A stretch of 27,059 bases of DNA from Spirochaetota bacterium. Lineage in GTDB: Bacteria; Spirochaetota; Spirochaetia; Treponematales; Treponemataceae. The stretch covers positions 1-27,059 of the forward strand of contig JAKPSR010000387.1 in the NCBI GenBank assembly GCA_029571425.1. The letters are read 5' to 3'. The notes below the pieces were generated by a model, which saw nothing but the letters and a program-made list of their open reading frames with translations, had not been told where the DNA came from and searched no databases. The translations under genes were made by a program, and so were the position numbers. Shown in pieces: positions 1 through 7,134 of the stretch. Positions within the stretch are counted from its first letter, which is position 1, and each line of letters opens with the position of its first letter.

Positions 1-3000
1 AAGAAGGGTTCCATACATCGGTCAAGAACCTCTTTCGTCATCCCTTCGCCTTCATCCCTAACCTCAACGACCACGGTGTCGCCGCCCGCGGGCCTGGCGG
101 AAAGGGATATCCTCCCACCGCGAGGCATCGCGTCGACCGAGTTGAACACAAGATTCATGAGGTCCTCGCGGAGCTCGCTCGCGTTCGCCGACACATTCGG
201 AAGGCCATCGCCTACGCTAATGTCAAAATCGATCGATACCCCGTTACGGTTCACGGCGTCCTTCCACCGAGGCCTCGTCATGTCGCGCACGTCGGAGAAG
301 ACCGCGGGCAGGGAAACTGACTCAAGGTCCGTGTAGTCAGAGCCCTTGTAGAAACTCCGCAGGCGATCGGTCACGTGCTCGATGTCGTCGGCTGCTTTCT
401 TTATGAGGCCTATATACCTGCGGGCGCGCTCGCCGAGGCCTTCGTCCCGATCGAGCAGGGCCTCGGCGTACAGCTTCAGCGGAACAAGGGTGTTGTTGAT
501 GTCGTGTGTTATCCCGCTGGCGATCTGCCCCATCGCCTCGAGCCTGCGCTGCTTCTCCATGCCCCGGGCGACCTCCTCCATCCTCCGATACGATTCCCTT
601 AACGCGGCGTATAGGCGAAAGTTCGCGAGGGCCATCCCCGCGATGTCGGCGATGTCGGCGATGAAAGTCCGTTCGTCCTTGGAAAGCTGAGCCCCGGACG
701 GATACGCGAGGATGACCGAGCCAAAAGAATCCTTCCCGGTGGCGAGGGGCGTCCGAACGATTAAGGCTATTCCCTCGGCCCGAAGCGCCGCGTAGAATCC
801 CGCCCATTCGCCGCATGCTGCCTCTCCGTCCCTAACGGCGAAGGTGTCTATCTTCTTGCCGACCTCGGCACCGAAAAAGGGCGGGAAAAGCGCGGCATCC
901 ACGCGGCGACCGACGGCGAAACCCATGCGTTCCGCGAGTTCGGCGCCGCGCCTGCTCACCGCTAGGGTATCCGCGGAATCGCCGTCGGAGGATGGGGAAA
1001 GAACCCACGCCGCCGAGAACGCGAGGTACCGCTCGAGGAACGTCAGCGCCGTCGCGAGCATCGACGGGGCGTCTTTACTCCGCGCGATCGCGCGCGAGAA
1101 GGCATAGAGCGCCTTTATCCACCGCGAATGCCGCCTATTCCTTTCTTGGGAGACCGTAAGGGCCCGGACGGTTTTGGTCAACGTCTCTTCGGTTTGCTTT
1201 ATCTCGGTGATGTCGTTAAGGATGAGAAGGCACATCATCTGGCCGACCTCGGATATGCGGGAGGCATGGACCAGAAAAACGCGCCGCTCGTCCGAGTGGT
1301 CGCCCGTCACGAAGATCTCGACCTCGCGGTTATGCGCCTCGGCGCCGCTATCGATCGTCTGCCGCGCGATCGCCCGAAGCTCGCAAGTCGCGCATGGCCC
1401 CCGGTCGCGTCCGGAAGGCGCGTCGCCGGCCTCTGGCGCAAGGCGCTGCGCGCGCTGCCTCGCGCAGCGGATCGCGGGATCGTCGCAGGGCCGGAACGGT
1501 TCCTCGCCGACGCGCGATATCGCGTTGCTGTTTCGGACGCGGAACGACGAATCGACGACCATCATGGTAAGGGGGGCGGATTGGAAGATCGCGCGGAACT
1601 GCGCCTCGTTTCGCACGAGAGCGCGCTCGGTCGCCTTCCGCTGAGTGATGTCCGTAAAGATGACAAGCTCCGCATGGCCGCTCGAGTAACGGATGCCCGT
1701 CGCGATGATTTCAACGTCGATTTCCGAGCCGTCCTGGCGCACGAATCGGGTTTCGACAGGATAGCGGATTGGCTTCCCGTTCCGAAACGCTGCTATCCGA
1801 TCGGCGGCCTTCTTTGCCTCGTCCGGCGCGAGCAAGGCAATGTACGGAGTACCCATCAGCGACTCCTGGCCCTCGGCGCCGAGAATGGCCGCGGCGCTGC
1901 GATTGCAGAATCGGATATCCGCGCCGGACACGACGAGAATGCCGACGGGAGCGACGTCGAGGAGCTGGTGATACCTGATCTCGCTTTCAAGGAGCTCGTC
2001 CTTCGCGCGCTTTTGCTCGCCGATATCCTCCAAAAAAAGAATCGCGCGCGACGGAGTTTCCCCGGCACCCGCGGCGATAGGCTCGATGGTAAGTCGCACC
2101 CACACGATTTGACCGTCCGCGAATCGACGCGTTGAACAAACTTTGTTGGAGGATGGGGAAGCATTGACACCGGCGAAGGATGACCCAAGCGCGTCCGAGA
2201 GCGACCCGAACCCCATCTCTTCGAGAGTCCGCGCGATAGCCTCGTTCCGCCCGACGCCAAGGATCTTGCACCCCGTCTCGTTGACGTCGCGTATCCGCCC
2301 AACCGCGTCGACGTCGAGAAGGCCGAGAGACTTGTTGTCGAAAAAACCGTGATACCGCCTTTCGCTTTCGCGAAGGACCCTCTCAAGGCTCAGCGTGGCG
2401 GTTATGTCCTCGAAGACGTTATACTCCTCAAAGGTTTCATCGGTCCCCACCGCGCGGTCAATCGTCACGCGAAACCAGCGATCGCCGATCATGCATCGGG
2501 ATGCCCGAATCCCGCGCGCGTCGGCGGAGTCCAGGATCGACCCCTCGTTTTCGCTGACGGAGACGGGTAAAGCCTCGCTCAGCGGACGCCCCACGATCTC
2601 GGGCCATTCGCGCCCGGCGATCCTTTGAAAGGCCTTATTCGCGCGGATTACGACCCCTTCTTGGTTCGTGACGGCAAGGGGGGCGCTAATGGCGTCGAAG
2701 GTCGCCCGCCACTGCACGCCGGCCCTAACAAGAGCGCGCGTAGCGCGGCCCTCGCGACGAGTAATGGAGGAAATCTCCAATGCCTCCCGAACGGCTTTCC
2801 CGAGCCGTTGTCTTTCCTCGACGCCAACATAGTCAACCGCGCCAGCGAGCAAGCACGCAACGACGAGACGATAATCCTGCTCGCCCGCGAGGGCGAACAC
2901 AACGACCGGCATGGTTGGGCACTCGTCTCGCGCTATCGCGACGGCGTCTACCCCGGTAAAGGGCTCGCCGGCGAACTGGGACGCGGTCACGGCGATATCC

Positions 3001-3143
3001 GGACAATCGGACACCAGGAGCTCCCTGAACTCAGCTATCCCGCGCGCGATGACGCAAGAAGACTCGCCCAGCTCGCGCTGGATGAGAGATTGAGCGGAAG
3101 CAAGCGTGTCGCCGTCCGAGCCGAAGAGAAGTGCGGTTGGCAT
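1..3143 (-). CDS. Multi-PAS/GAF sensor histidine kinase with degenerate N-terminal receiver (3' end beyond window)
   Basis: The reading frame is open from ATG 3143 to the window edge (1047 codons, C-terminus missing). Order of domains: receiver-like fold (about residues 1-120); four PAS regions starting near 143, 258, 383 and 507, typically introduced by motifs such as ESERRYH and ESEIRYH; a GAF-like domain (about 680-845); a HisKA helix with phospho-acceptor His880 in THDINNTL; and an HATPase domain with an N-box (NLVFNSVDAM) and a G1 box (DEGEGM). No membrane segment was seen, so it should be a cytoplasmic sensor kinase that autophosphorylates and passes phosphate to an unseen regulator. 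The receiver lacks its phospho-acceptor: Ala54 sits where Asp is expected in PDIAVTAS, and the usual Thr/Ser and Lys are also replaced. The fourth PAS carries C553, C560, C584 and C587. A promoter lies just upstream and no Shine-Dalgarno is visible. The signal and target are unknown. Confidence 0.93.
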   Translation of the reverse strand, partial: MPTALLFGSDGDTLASAQSLIQRELGESSCVIARGIAEFRELLVSDCPDIAVTASQFAGEPFTGVDAVAIARDECPTMPVVVFALAGEQDYRLVVACLLAGAVDYVGVEERQRLGKAVREALEISSITRREGRATRALVRAGVQWRATFDAISAPLAVTNQEGVVIRANKAFQRIAGREWPEIVGRPLSEALPVSVSENEGSILDSADARGIRASRCMIGDRWFRVTIDRAVGTDETFEEYNVFEDITATLSLERVLRESERRYHGFFDNKSLGLLDVDAVGRIRDVNETGCKILGVGRNEAIARTLEEMGFGSLSDALGSSFAGVNASPSSNKVCSTRRFADGQIVWVRLTIEPIAAGAGETPSRAILFLEDIGEQKRAKDELLESEIRYHQLLDVAPVGILVVSGADIRFCNRSAAAILGAEGQESLMGTPYIALLAPDEAKKAADRIAAFRNGKPIRYPVETRFVRQDGSEIDVEIIATGIRYSSGHAELVIFTDITQRKATERALVRNEAQFRAIFQSAPLTMMVVDSSFRVRNSNAISRVGEEPFRPCDDPAIRCARQRAQRLAPEAGDAPSGRDRGPCATCELRAIARQTIDSGAEAHNREVEIFVTGDHSDERRVFLVHASRISEVGQMMCLLILNDITEIKQTEETLTKTVRALTVSQERNRRHSRWIKALYAFSRAIARSKDAPSMLATALTFLERYLAFSAAWVLSPSSDGDSADTLAVSRRGAELAERMGFAVGRRVDAALFPPFFGAEVGKKIDTFAVRDGEAACGEWAGFYAALRAEGIALIVRTPLATGKDSFGSVILAYPSGAQLSKDERTFIADIADIAGMALANFRLYAALRESYRRMEEVARGMEKQRRLEAMGQIASGITHDINNTLVPLKLYAEALLDRDEGLGERARRYIGLIKKAADDIEHVTDRLRSFYKGSDYTDLESVSLPAVFSDVRDMTRPRWKDAVNRNGVSIDFDISVGDGLPNVSANASELREDLMNLVFNSVDAMPRGGRISLSARPAGGDTVVVEVRDEGEGMTKEVLDRCMEPF

Positions 3144-3156
3144 ATCAGTACTAGTA

Positions 3157-3185
3157 AGTATTCTGCACGCCAATTGGGAAGTCAA
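3157..3185 (-). promoter_or_regulatory. Sigma70-like promoter of the histidine kinase gene, near-leaderless
   Basis: On the minus strand TTGACT (3180-3185) and AATACT (3157-3162) are separated by exactly 17 bp. The -10 box ends only 13 nt before ATG 3143, so the predicted transcript leader is about 6 nt, which fits the absence of a Shine-Dalgarno sequence. Confidence 0.6.
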
Positions 3186-3269
3186 ACGGTACCGAGGCTC
3201 GCGCGCGGCGGGATTATCCTGCTAGAGAGCTCCTCTGTTCTCAGGAAGCTCAATCAATCCAACGCAAAC

Positions 3270-3303
3270 AAAAAAGGGCCGGCGCGTCAAAGACGGCCAG
3301 CCC
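3270..3303 (-). terminator. Rho-independent terminator of the FG-GAP lipoprotein gene
   Basis: Read on the minus strand, GGGCTGGC-CGTC-TTT-GACG-C-GCCGGCCC forms a 12-bp stem with one G-T pair and one bulged C, followed by six T. It lies 25 nt beyond the stop codon of the lipoprotein gene and just ahead of the kinase promoter. Confidence 0.85.
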
Positions 3304-3328
3304 TGATTCAGAGTGCGAGAAATCCTAA

Positions 3329-3808
3329 CTACTTGAAGATATATGCCGCTCCGGAATCAGTCCGCGGATCACCCGAGCCACCATCTTCTTCACGCGCCCC
3401 CACGATCGCGTACTCACCGCTGATCGCTACGGACCGGCCAAACCTATCATTCTCCTGGGCATCTGGAGCAGCTAGCTTCAGACCACTATCCCAGGTGCCA
3501 TCGCCTGTCCGATGGAAGATATATGCCGCGCCGGCTTCGGTACGTGGATCGCCTGTGCCACCATCTTCACCATACGCCCCCACGATCGCGTAATCCCCAC
3601 TGATCGCGACGGACCAGCCAAACCAGTCATCCGCCTGGGCATCGCCAGCAAGCAACTTCCGAATCATGGTCTTGGAAGGCGGGGCACCCGGATCGGTATT
3701 CCCCGGATCGGTATTTCCTGGATCCGTATCACCTCCACCCGACGAACTGCAAGAGGCCAACACGAGAACCGCTAGAACGGAACATACAATAGCGATGAAC
3801 TTTTTCAT
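3329..3808 (-). CDS. Small lipoprotein with two FG-GAP-like repeats
   Basis: This 159-residue protein starts with a lipoprotein signal peptide ending in the lipobox LASC (Cys20). A low-complexity linker follows with three tandem copies of a DPGNT-type pentapeptide (about residues 28-41). Two copies of a 60-residue unit start at about Lys51 and Lys111; each has the core FG.SVAISG.YAIVGA..EDGG and ends in GAAYIF. Such units are of the FG-GAP/beta-propeller type, usually found in surface or periplasmic proteins with more copies, so two copies cannot close a propeller alone. GAGAGGGATG provides a Shine-Dalgarno before ATG 3808, and a strong promoter and terminator flank the gene, so it is a single-gene unit. 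It is probably a membrane-anchored envelope protein; its binding partner is unknown. Confidence 0.85.
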   Translation of the reverse strand: MKKFIAIVCSVLAVLVLASCSSSGGGDTDPGNTDPGNTDPGAPPSKTMIRKLLAGDAQADDWFGWSVAISGDYAIVGAYGEDGGTGDPRTEAGAAYIFHRTGDGTWDSGLKLAAPDAQENDRFGRSVAISGEYAIVGAREEDGGSGDPRTDSGAAYIFK

Positions 3809-3881
3809 ACATCATCCCTCTCTTAAAAATTGTTTTTAGAATGAGCACAACCGGGCATTCACATTGATACTCGTAGATACG

Positions 3882-3910
3882 ATTGTAGATGCGAAAGTAT
3901 CAATCGTCAA
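3882..3910 (-). promoter_or_regulatory. Sigma70-like promoter of the FG-GAP lipoprotein gene
   Basis: TTGACG (3905-3910) and TACAAT (3882-3887) on the minus strand are spaced by 17 bp. The start codon at 3808 is about 73 nt downstream of the -10 box, leaving an untranslated leader of about 65 nt. Confidence 0.65.
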
Positions 3911-3927
3911 CCGCGCAATTCTAATGC

Positions 3928-3955
3928 TCCAACGCAAACAAAAAGGGCCGGCGCG
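3928..3955 (-). repeat. Second, partial copy of the 3258-3286 terminator sequence
   Basis: 28 nt here match 3258-3286 except for one fewer A in the A-tract. The shared part is the 3' stem arm plus T-tract of the terminator and about 13 nt beyond it. The 5' stem arm is missing in this copy; the sequence runs instead into the 3' end of the ankyrin gene. Terminator activity is therefore doubtful here, although the T-tract and a short GC palindrome remain. Confidence 0.75.
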
Positions 3956-3965
3956 CCGTCGAGGG

Positions 3966-4658
3966 CTACTTAAACACGTGTGCCTGCGCGCCCTTGTCGC
4001 GCAGGTACTCGACCAGCGCGTCGTTCTTGTTCTTGATCGCGAAATCGAGGGCGGTATAGCCCCTGCCGGAATCGACGATATTGAGCTCGGCACCCGCCTC
4101 GGCTAATATACGCACGGCGGCGTCGTTGTTTTTATCGGCTGCGATGGTGATGGCCGGCGCGTTCCACTTGTCGACGATGTTAATGTCGGCGCCGCGCGCC
4201 ATCAAGGCCTTCATAGCGTCGAGCGAGTTCGACTCCGCGGCGTCCATCAGGGCGGTCGACCAAATGGCGTTCTTGTTGACGGTGTTGACGTCGACGCCCG
4301 CGTCGAGCAGGAGCGCGATCACGTCGACGTTGTTCCGCTGGGCGGCGAGCGAAAGCGGCGAGGTATTCGCCTTGTCCGGCGCGTTGACGTCGGCGCCCGC
4401 GTCGAGCAACATCGCTATCGCCTTCGCGTCATTCATGTAGAGGGCGAAATGGAAGACGGTGTTCTTTCCGCCCTCAACCGCGGCGTTCGGGTTCGCGCCC
4501 TTCGCCAACATCCGCTGCACGGCCTTTGGCTTATTCTCCTTTACAGCCGCAAGAAGCTTCGCGTCGAGCGCCGGGTTATTTTGGATCCCGACCTTTTTAC
4601 CGGCGCACGAGGCGAGAACGGCGCCCAAAATTAACGTGAACACGACTATTTTACGCAT
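3966..4658 (-). CDS. Ankyrin-repeat lipoprotein
   Basis: 230 residues from ATG 4658. That start is chosen because it gives a short lipoprotein signal peptide with lipobox LASC (Cys18) and is preceded by AAGGGG at a normal distance; the frame stays open to 4739 but the extension is not signal-like. The rest is about six ankyrin repeats, with repeated signatures such as LLDAGADVN, LMARGADIN and LAEAGAELN and helix pairs around them. Ankyrin repeats bind proteins, so this is probably a membrane-anchored periplasmic or surface adaptor; the partner cannot be read from sequence. The gene ends in AQAHVFK just before the partial terminator copy and appears to be its own transcription unit. Confidence 0.88.
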   Translation of the reverse strand: MRKIVVFTLILGAVLASCAGKKVGIQNNPALDAKLLAAVKENKPKAVQRMLAKGANPNAAVEGGKNTVFHFALYMNDAKAIAMLLDAGADVNAPDKANTSPLSLAAQRNNVDVIALLLDAGVDVNTVNKNAIWSTALMDAAESNSLDAMKALMARGADINIVDKWNAPAITIAADKNNDAAVRILAEAGAELNIVDSGRGYTALDFAIKNKNDALVEYLRDKGAQAHVFK

Positions 4659-4709
4659 AGGAACCCCTTCGTGGCGACTGACCACGGCAATCGTTTTCTG
4701 ATTATGCAT

Positions 4710-4739
4710 AGTATGGGTTCGCGTCATGCGGCCTGTCAA
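4710..4739 (-). promoter_or_regulatory. Possible promoter of the ankyrin lipoprotein gene
   Basis: TTGACA (4734-4739) is followed on the minus strand by CATACT (4710-4715) at 18 bp. The -35 box is perfect but the -10 box is only moderate. Confidence 0.4.
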
Positions 4740-4833
4740 CGAGAATTATCGCGCAACCGCCGGGGAACTAAGAAAGGATTCGGCTTACGGCCCTCGCCTT
4801 CCTGTCTCGTGCCTCCAGCCCGCCTCCGGGACT

Positions 4834-4855
4834 ACCGCGCCATCCATGGCGCGGT
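4834..4855. repeat. Perfect 10-bp inverted repeat (hairpin)
   Basis: ACCGCGCCAT and ATGGCGCGGT flank two C. It lies in the gene-free stretch 4740-4907 between the ankyrin gene and the tRNA region. No T-tract follows, so it does not look like a terminator. It resembles a REP/MITE-like palindromic unit, but whether it recurs in the genome cannot be seen here. Nothing else was recognised in 4740-4881. Confidence 0.6.
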
Positions 4856-4881
4856 GCCTCGCCAGCTCGGCACGTCCCTCC

Positions 4882-4902
4882 GGTTCGAATCCCCTATTCT
4901 CC
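4882..4902 (+). repeat. 21-nt inverted copy of the tRNA-Ala 3' end
   Basis: These 21 nt on the plus strand are identical to the T-loop/T-stem/acceptor end of the minus-strand tRNA-Ala (4948-4968). The preceding sequence does not pair into a T-stem or acceptor stem, so this is not a functional tRNA. It looks like a relic or an attachment-site-like fragment. Confidence 0.8.
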
Positions 4903-4907
4903 CCATA

Positions 4908-4945
4908 AAAAAAGAAAGGGGTCCTTACGGACTCCTTTCTTTTTT
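4908..4945. terminator. Bidirectional terminator hairpin downstream of tRNA-Ala
   Basis: A 17-bp stem (4908-4924 with 4929-4945, one G-T pair) encloses the loop TTAC. The outer arm is A-rich on one side and T-rich on the other, so it can terminate transcription in both directions. It follows the tRNA 3' end directly (minus strand) and sits symmetrically between the tRNA and its 21-nt inverted copy. Confidence 0.8.
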
Positions 4946-4946
4946 C

Positions 4947-5019
4947 TGGAGAATAGGGGATTCGAACCCCTGGCCTATTGATTGCGAACCAATCGCTCTA
5001 CCAACTGAGCTAATTCCCC
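4947..5019 (-). tRNA. tRNA-Ala (anticodon CGC)
   Basis: The 73-nt minus-strand sequence folds into a standard cloverleaf. It has acceptor GGGGAAT/ATTCTCC, D-arm GCTC...GAGC, anticodon arm ATTGG-TTCGCAA-TCAAT, and T-arm AGGGG-TTCGAAT-CCCCT, with discriminator A. The anticodon CGC reads GCG (Ala), and the acceptor stem carries the G3-U70 wobble pair that is the alanine identity element, which agrees with the anticodon. The CCA end is not encoded. Confidence 0.96.
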
Positions 5020-5031
5020 GTCAGTACGCTG

Positions 5032-5060
5032 AATATACCGGAAAGCTCGGCGAAAATCAA
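5032..5060 (-). promoter_or_regulatory. Promoter of tRNA-Ala
   Basis: TTGATT (5055-5060) and TATATT (5032-5037) on the minus strand with 17-bp spacing. The -10 box ends 12 nt before the mature 5' end of the tRNA. Confidence 0.65.
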
Positions 5061-5106
5061 GCGGGCGGGCGGTTTGCGTGCTAAGATTTCCAGGGGAGGA
5101 ATCACG

Positions 5107-5625
5107 ATGCGATCGAACGCGCCCCGAAAGACCATATTACGCGGCCTTGCCTTGGCGGCTCTGACAATCGTTGCCTTCGTGGCGCTTTCGTGCGCATCGG
5201 GCCCGCGCCCCGGAGCGTCCGGGCGAAAGCCGGGCCGCCCCGTCCCCGGGGCCGATGTCCTTTCCGGTCCCGCCTGGCTCCTCGCCGGCTACCGCCCCGC
5301 CGACCAGTTCATCCCCCTCGAGCCGGAGCATGGATCGACGGCGTACCTTAGTTTCGGAAAAGACGGAAACCTTTCTGGCTTTACCGGCACGAACCAAATC
5401 GCCGGGTCATGGAAGCTCGCGGGTTCGGGCGATCGCAGGCCGATCACGATCGACGCCCGGCTCGCCAGGCGCGATCGGGCGGAAAACGCGATCGCCGCGC
5501 GGTTCGAGGCGGACTTTCTCCGCCTCCTTTCCGCGAGCCAAACCTGCCGCCGCGAGCCTGGCGCGATCCAGTTCCTCGACGCGCGGGGCACGCCGATCCT
5601 TCGTTTTATCCGCCGCGACTGACGC
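5107..5625 (+). CDS. META-domain (HslJ-like) lipoprotein
   Basis: 172 residues from ATG 5107, which is preceded by AGGGGAGGA. The frame opens further upstream, but this start places a clean signal peptide at the N-terminus: basic MRSNAPRK, a hydrophobic core, then lipobox ALSC (Cys29). The mature part resembles the META/DUF306 domain of HslJ, with AWLLAGY at its start, YLSFGKDGNLSGFTGTNQIAGSW in the middle, and a closing strand ending ILRFIRRD. HslJ-type domains are small periplasmic or outer-membrane proteins, in E. coli linked to heat induction and novobiocin resistance; the precise role is unknown. It stands alone between the tRNA on the opposite strand and the convergent phosphofructokinase gene. 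Confidence 0.8.
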
Positions 5626-5640
5626 CGGCGGCGGCGTCCG

Positions 5641-7011
5641 CTACTTTCCCCGCTTGCTCTCGCTGTGCCTCAGGAAGGCGTCCTTATCGTTCACCATCAT
5701 GATCGGCTGGCTCGTCGCGTCGAGGGCGTCGCGCCACAGAGAACCCTCGGGATCGACGTAGTTTCGCTTGCGCGTAACCACGCTGATCGGCAGATGGACG
5801 AATTTATTGTGCACGAGCCCGATGATCAGCTTCGTCTTCCCCGCCATGGCGGCGTGGACGGCGTTGTTCCCGAGCCGCCCGCAGTAAATCGAGTCGATGG
5901 GCGCGGCGGGGGCCGAGCGGATCTGGTAGCTCGGGTCGATATACTTCAGGTTGATGTGCATGCCGATCGACTTGAAGTAGGCCTGCATCTTGTCGCGGAG
6001 GAACACGCCGATGTCGGCGAGCTTCTTGTTGCCCGAGTCGTCGGTGCCTTCCTCGGCCTTCATCAAATCCTGGCCCGCTCCCTCGGCGACGACGATGACG
6101 GCGTGGTGGCGCTTGCGTAGCCTCTCCTCAAGGTGATGAAGGAGGCCCTTCGGCCCGTCGAGCTCAAAGGGAACCTCCGGGATCAGGACGAAGTTCGCCT
6201 CGTGGCTGGCGATCGCGGTATGGGTGGCGATGAAGCCGGACTCGCGGCCCATCAGCTTCACGAGGCCAATCCCGTTGATCTGGGAATGCGCCTCCATGTG
6301 GGCCGCGGCGACGGACTCGGCGGCCTTGACGACCGCGGTATCGAAGCCGAAGGACTTCTGTATGAACGAGAGGTCGTTGTCGACGGTCTTCGGTATGCCG
6401 ACGACGGCGATCTTCAATCCGCGCTTCTCGATCTCCTCGGCTACCTCGAGGGACCCGCGCTGGGTCCCGTCGCCGCCGACGATGAAGATCATGTTGATGT
6501 TAAGCTTCTCGATCCCGTCGGCGATCTCGATGACGCGGTCGCCGCCGCCGCGCGAGGTGCCGAGGATCGAGCCGCCGGTCTTGTGGCAGTCGTCGACGAC
6601 GTCCGGTGAGAGGGGGATCGTGTCGAAGCCATACTCGGGCAAAAGGCCCTTGAAGCCGAATCGTATACCGCTGATGCGGCGCACCCCGTAGCGGTTCCAG
6701 AGACAGCGGACCACGGCGCGGATCACGTCGTTGATGCCCGGGCAGAGGCCCCCGCAAGTAACCACGGCGGCGTGGACGTGATTCGGGTTGAAGAATATCT
6801 TCTCGCGCGGCCCGGCCTTTTCCAGAAGCTCGGACTTTTTGCTCGGGCCGATAACCTCGTCGAGCCTGGCGTCGACGTGGTACCGGACATACTCTTCGTC
6901 CGTGACGTAGTTCGCTATGAAGTCGCCCTCGACATTCGATAGCTGGATCGGGGAAGTGACCTTGCAGGGTCCCAGGGTGGAAATCGTAAAGTCGTAGACT
7001 GGGTCTGTCAT
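5641..7011 (-). CDS. 6-phosphofructokinase, long PPi-like sequence type with ATP-type glycine
   Basis: 456 residues from ATG 7011, which has AAGGAG 7 nt upstream. It phosphorylates fructose 6-phosphate to the 1,6-bisphosphate in glycolysis, in the cytoplasm. Visible family motifs are CGGLCPGIN (86-94), GTSRGGGD (151-158), GGDGT (179-183), GIPKTVDND (205-213) and MGRESGF (254-260). The residue after GGD is Gly, as in ATP-dependent enzymes (PPi enzymes usually have Asp), whereas the Lys in PKTVDND is the PPi-type residue. This combination is known from trypanosomal and plant-like ATP-PFKs, so ATP is the likelier donor; sequence alone does not settle it. The frame is open well upstream of 7011, but that extension has no family similarity. 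It is transcribed divergently from the NifU-type gene. Confidence 0.93.
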   Translation of the reverse strand: MTDPVYDFTISTLGPCKVTSPIQLSNVEGDFIANYVTDEEYVRYHVDARLDEVIGPSKKSELLEKAGPREKIFFNPNHVHAAVVTCGGLCPGINDVIRAVVRCLWNRYGVRRISGIRFGFKGLLPEYGFDTIPLSPDVVDDCHKTGGSILGTSRGGGDRVIEIADGIEKLNINMIFIVGGDGTQRGSLEVAEEIEKRGLKIAVVGIPKTVDNDLSFIQKSFGFDTAVVKAAESVAAAHMEAHSQINGIGLVKLMGRESGFIATHTAIASHEANFVLIPEVPFELDGPKGLLHHLEERLRKRHHAVIVVAEGAGQDLMKAEEGTDDSGNKKLADIGVFLRDKMQAYFKSIGMHINLKYIDPSYQIRSAPAAPIDSIYCGRLGNNAVHAAMAGKTKLIIGLVHNKFVHLPISVVTRKRNYVDPEGSLWRDALDATSQPIMMVNDKDAFLRHSESKRGK

Positions 7012-7029
7012 ACGCGCTCCTTCAGGGAA

Positions 7030-7058
7030 AGTATAGTGAATCGCCCGATTCGTAACAA
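7030..7058 (-). promoter_or_regulatory. Phosphofructokinase promoter with an inverted repeat in the spacer
   Basis: TTGTTA (7053-7058) and TATACT (7030-7035) on the minus strand, spacing 17 bp. The spacer contains the perfect inverted repeat GAATCG-N2-CGATTC (7038-7051), a candidate operator positioned to block polymerase. Confidence 0.55.
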
Positions 7059-7072
7059 TAGAAGTCGGGAAC

Positions 7073-7102
7073 TTGACCGCGCGCGCCGATCCCGAGTATC
7101 TT
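7073..7102 (+). promoter_or_regulatory. Possible promoter of the NifU-type gene
   Basis: TTGACC (7073-7078) and TATCTT (7097-7102) are spaced by 18 bp and lie 32 nt before the start codon. The match is moderate. Confidence 0.4.
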
Positions 7103-7134
7103 CGAGCTGAATCAGTATTCGATAGGAGAACGCC

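Noticed and set aside
1128..2135. 335-codon open frame on the plus strand
   Set aside because: It is antisense to the PAS region of the kinase, whose minus-strand translation shows clear domain motifs. The plus-strand protein is Arg/Asp-rich without any motif, as expected of a GC-rich shadow frame.
4810..4905. A second tRNA on the plus strand
   Set aside because: The 3' end matches tRNA-Ala, but the T-stem has only two possible pairs and no 5' acceptor strand complementary to ATTCTCC is found upstream.
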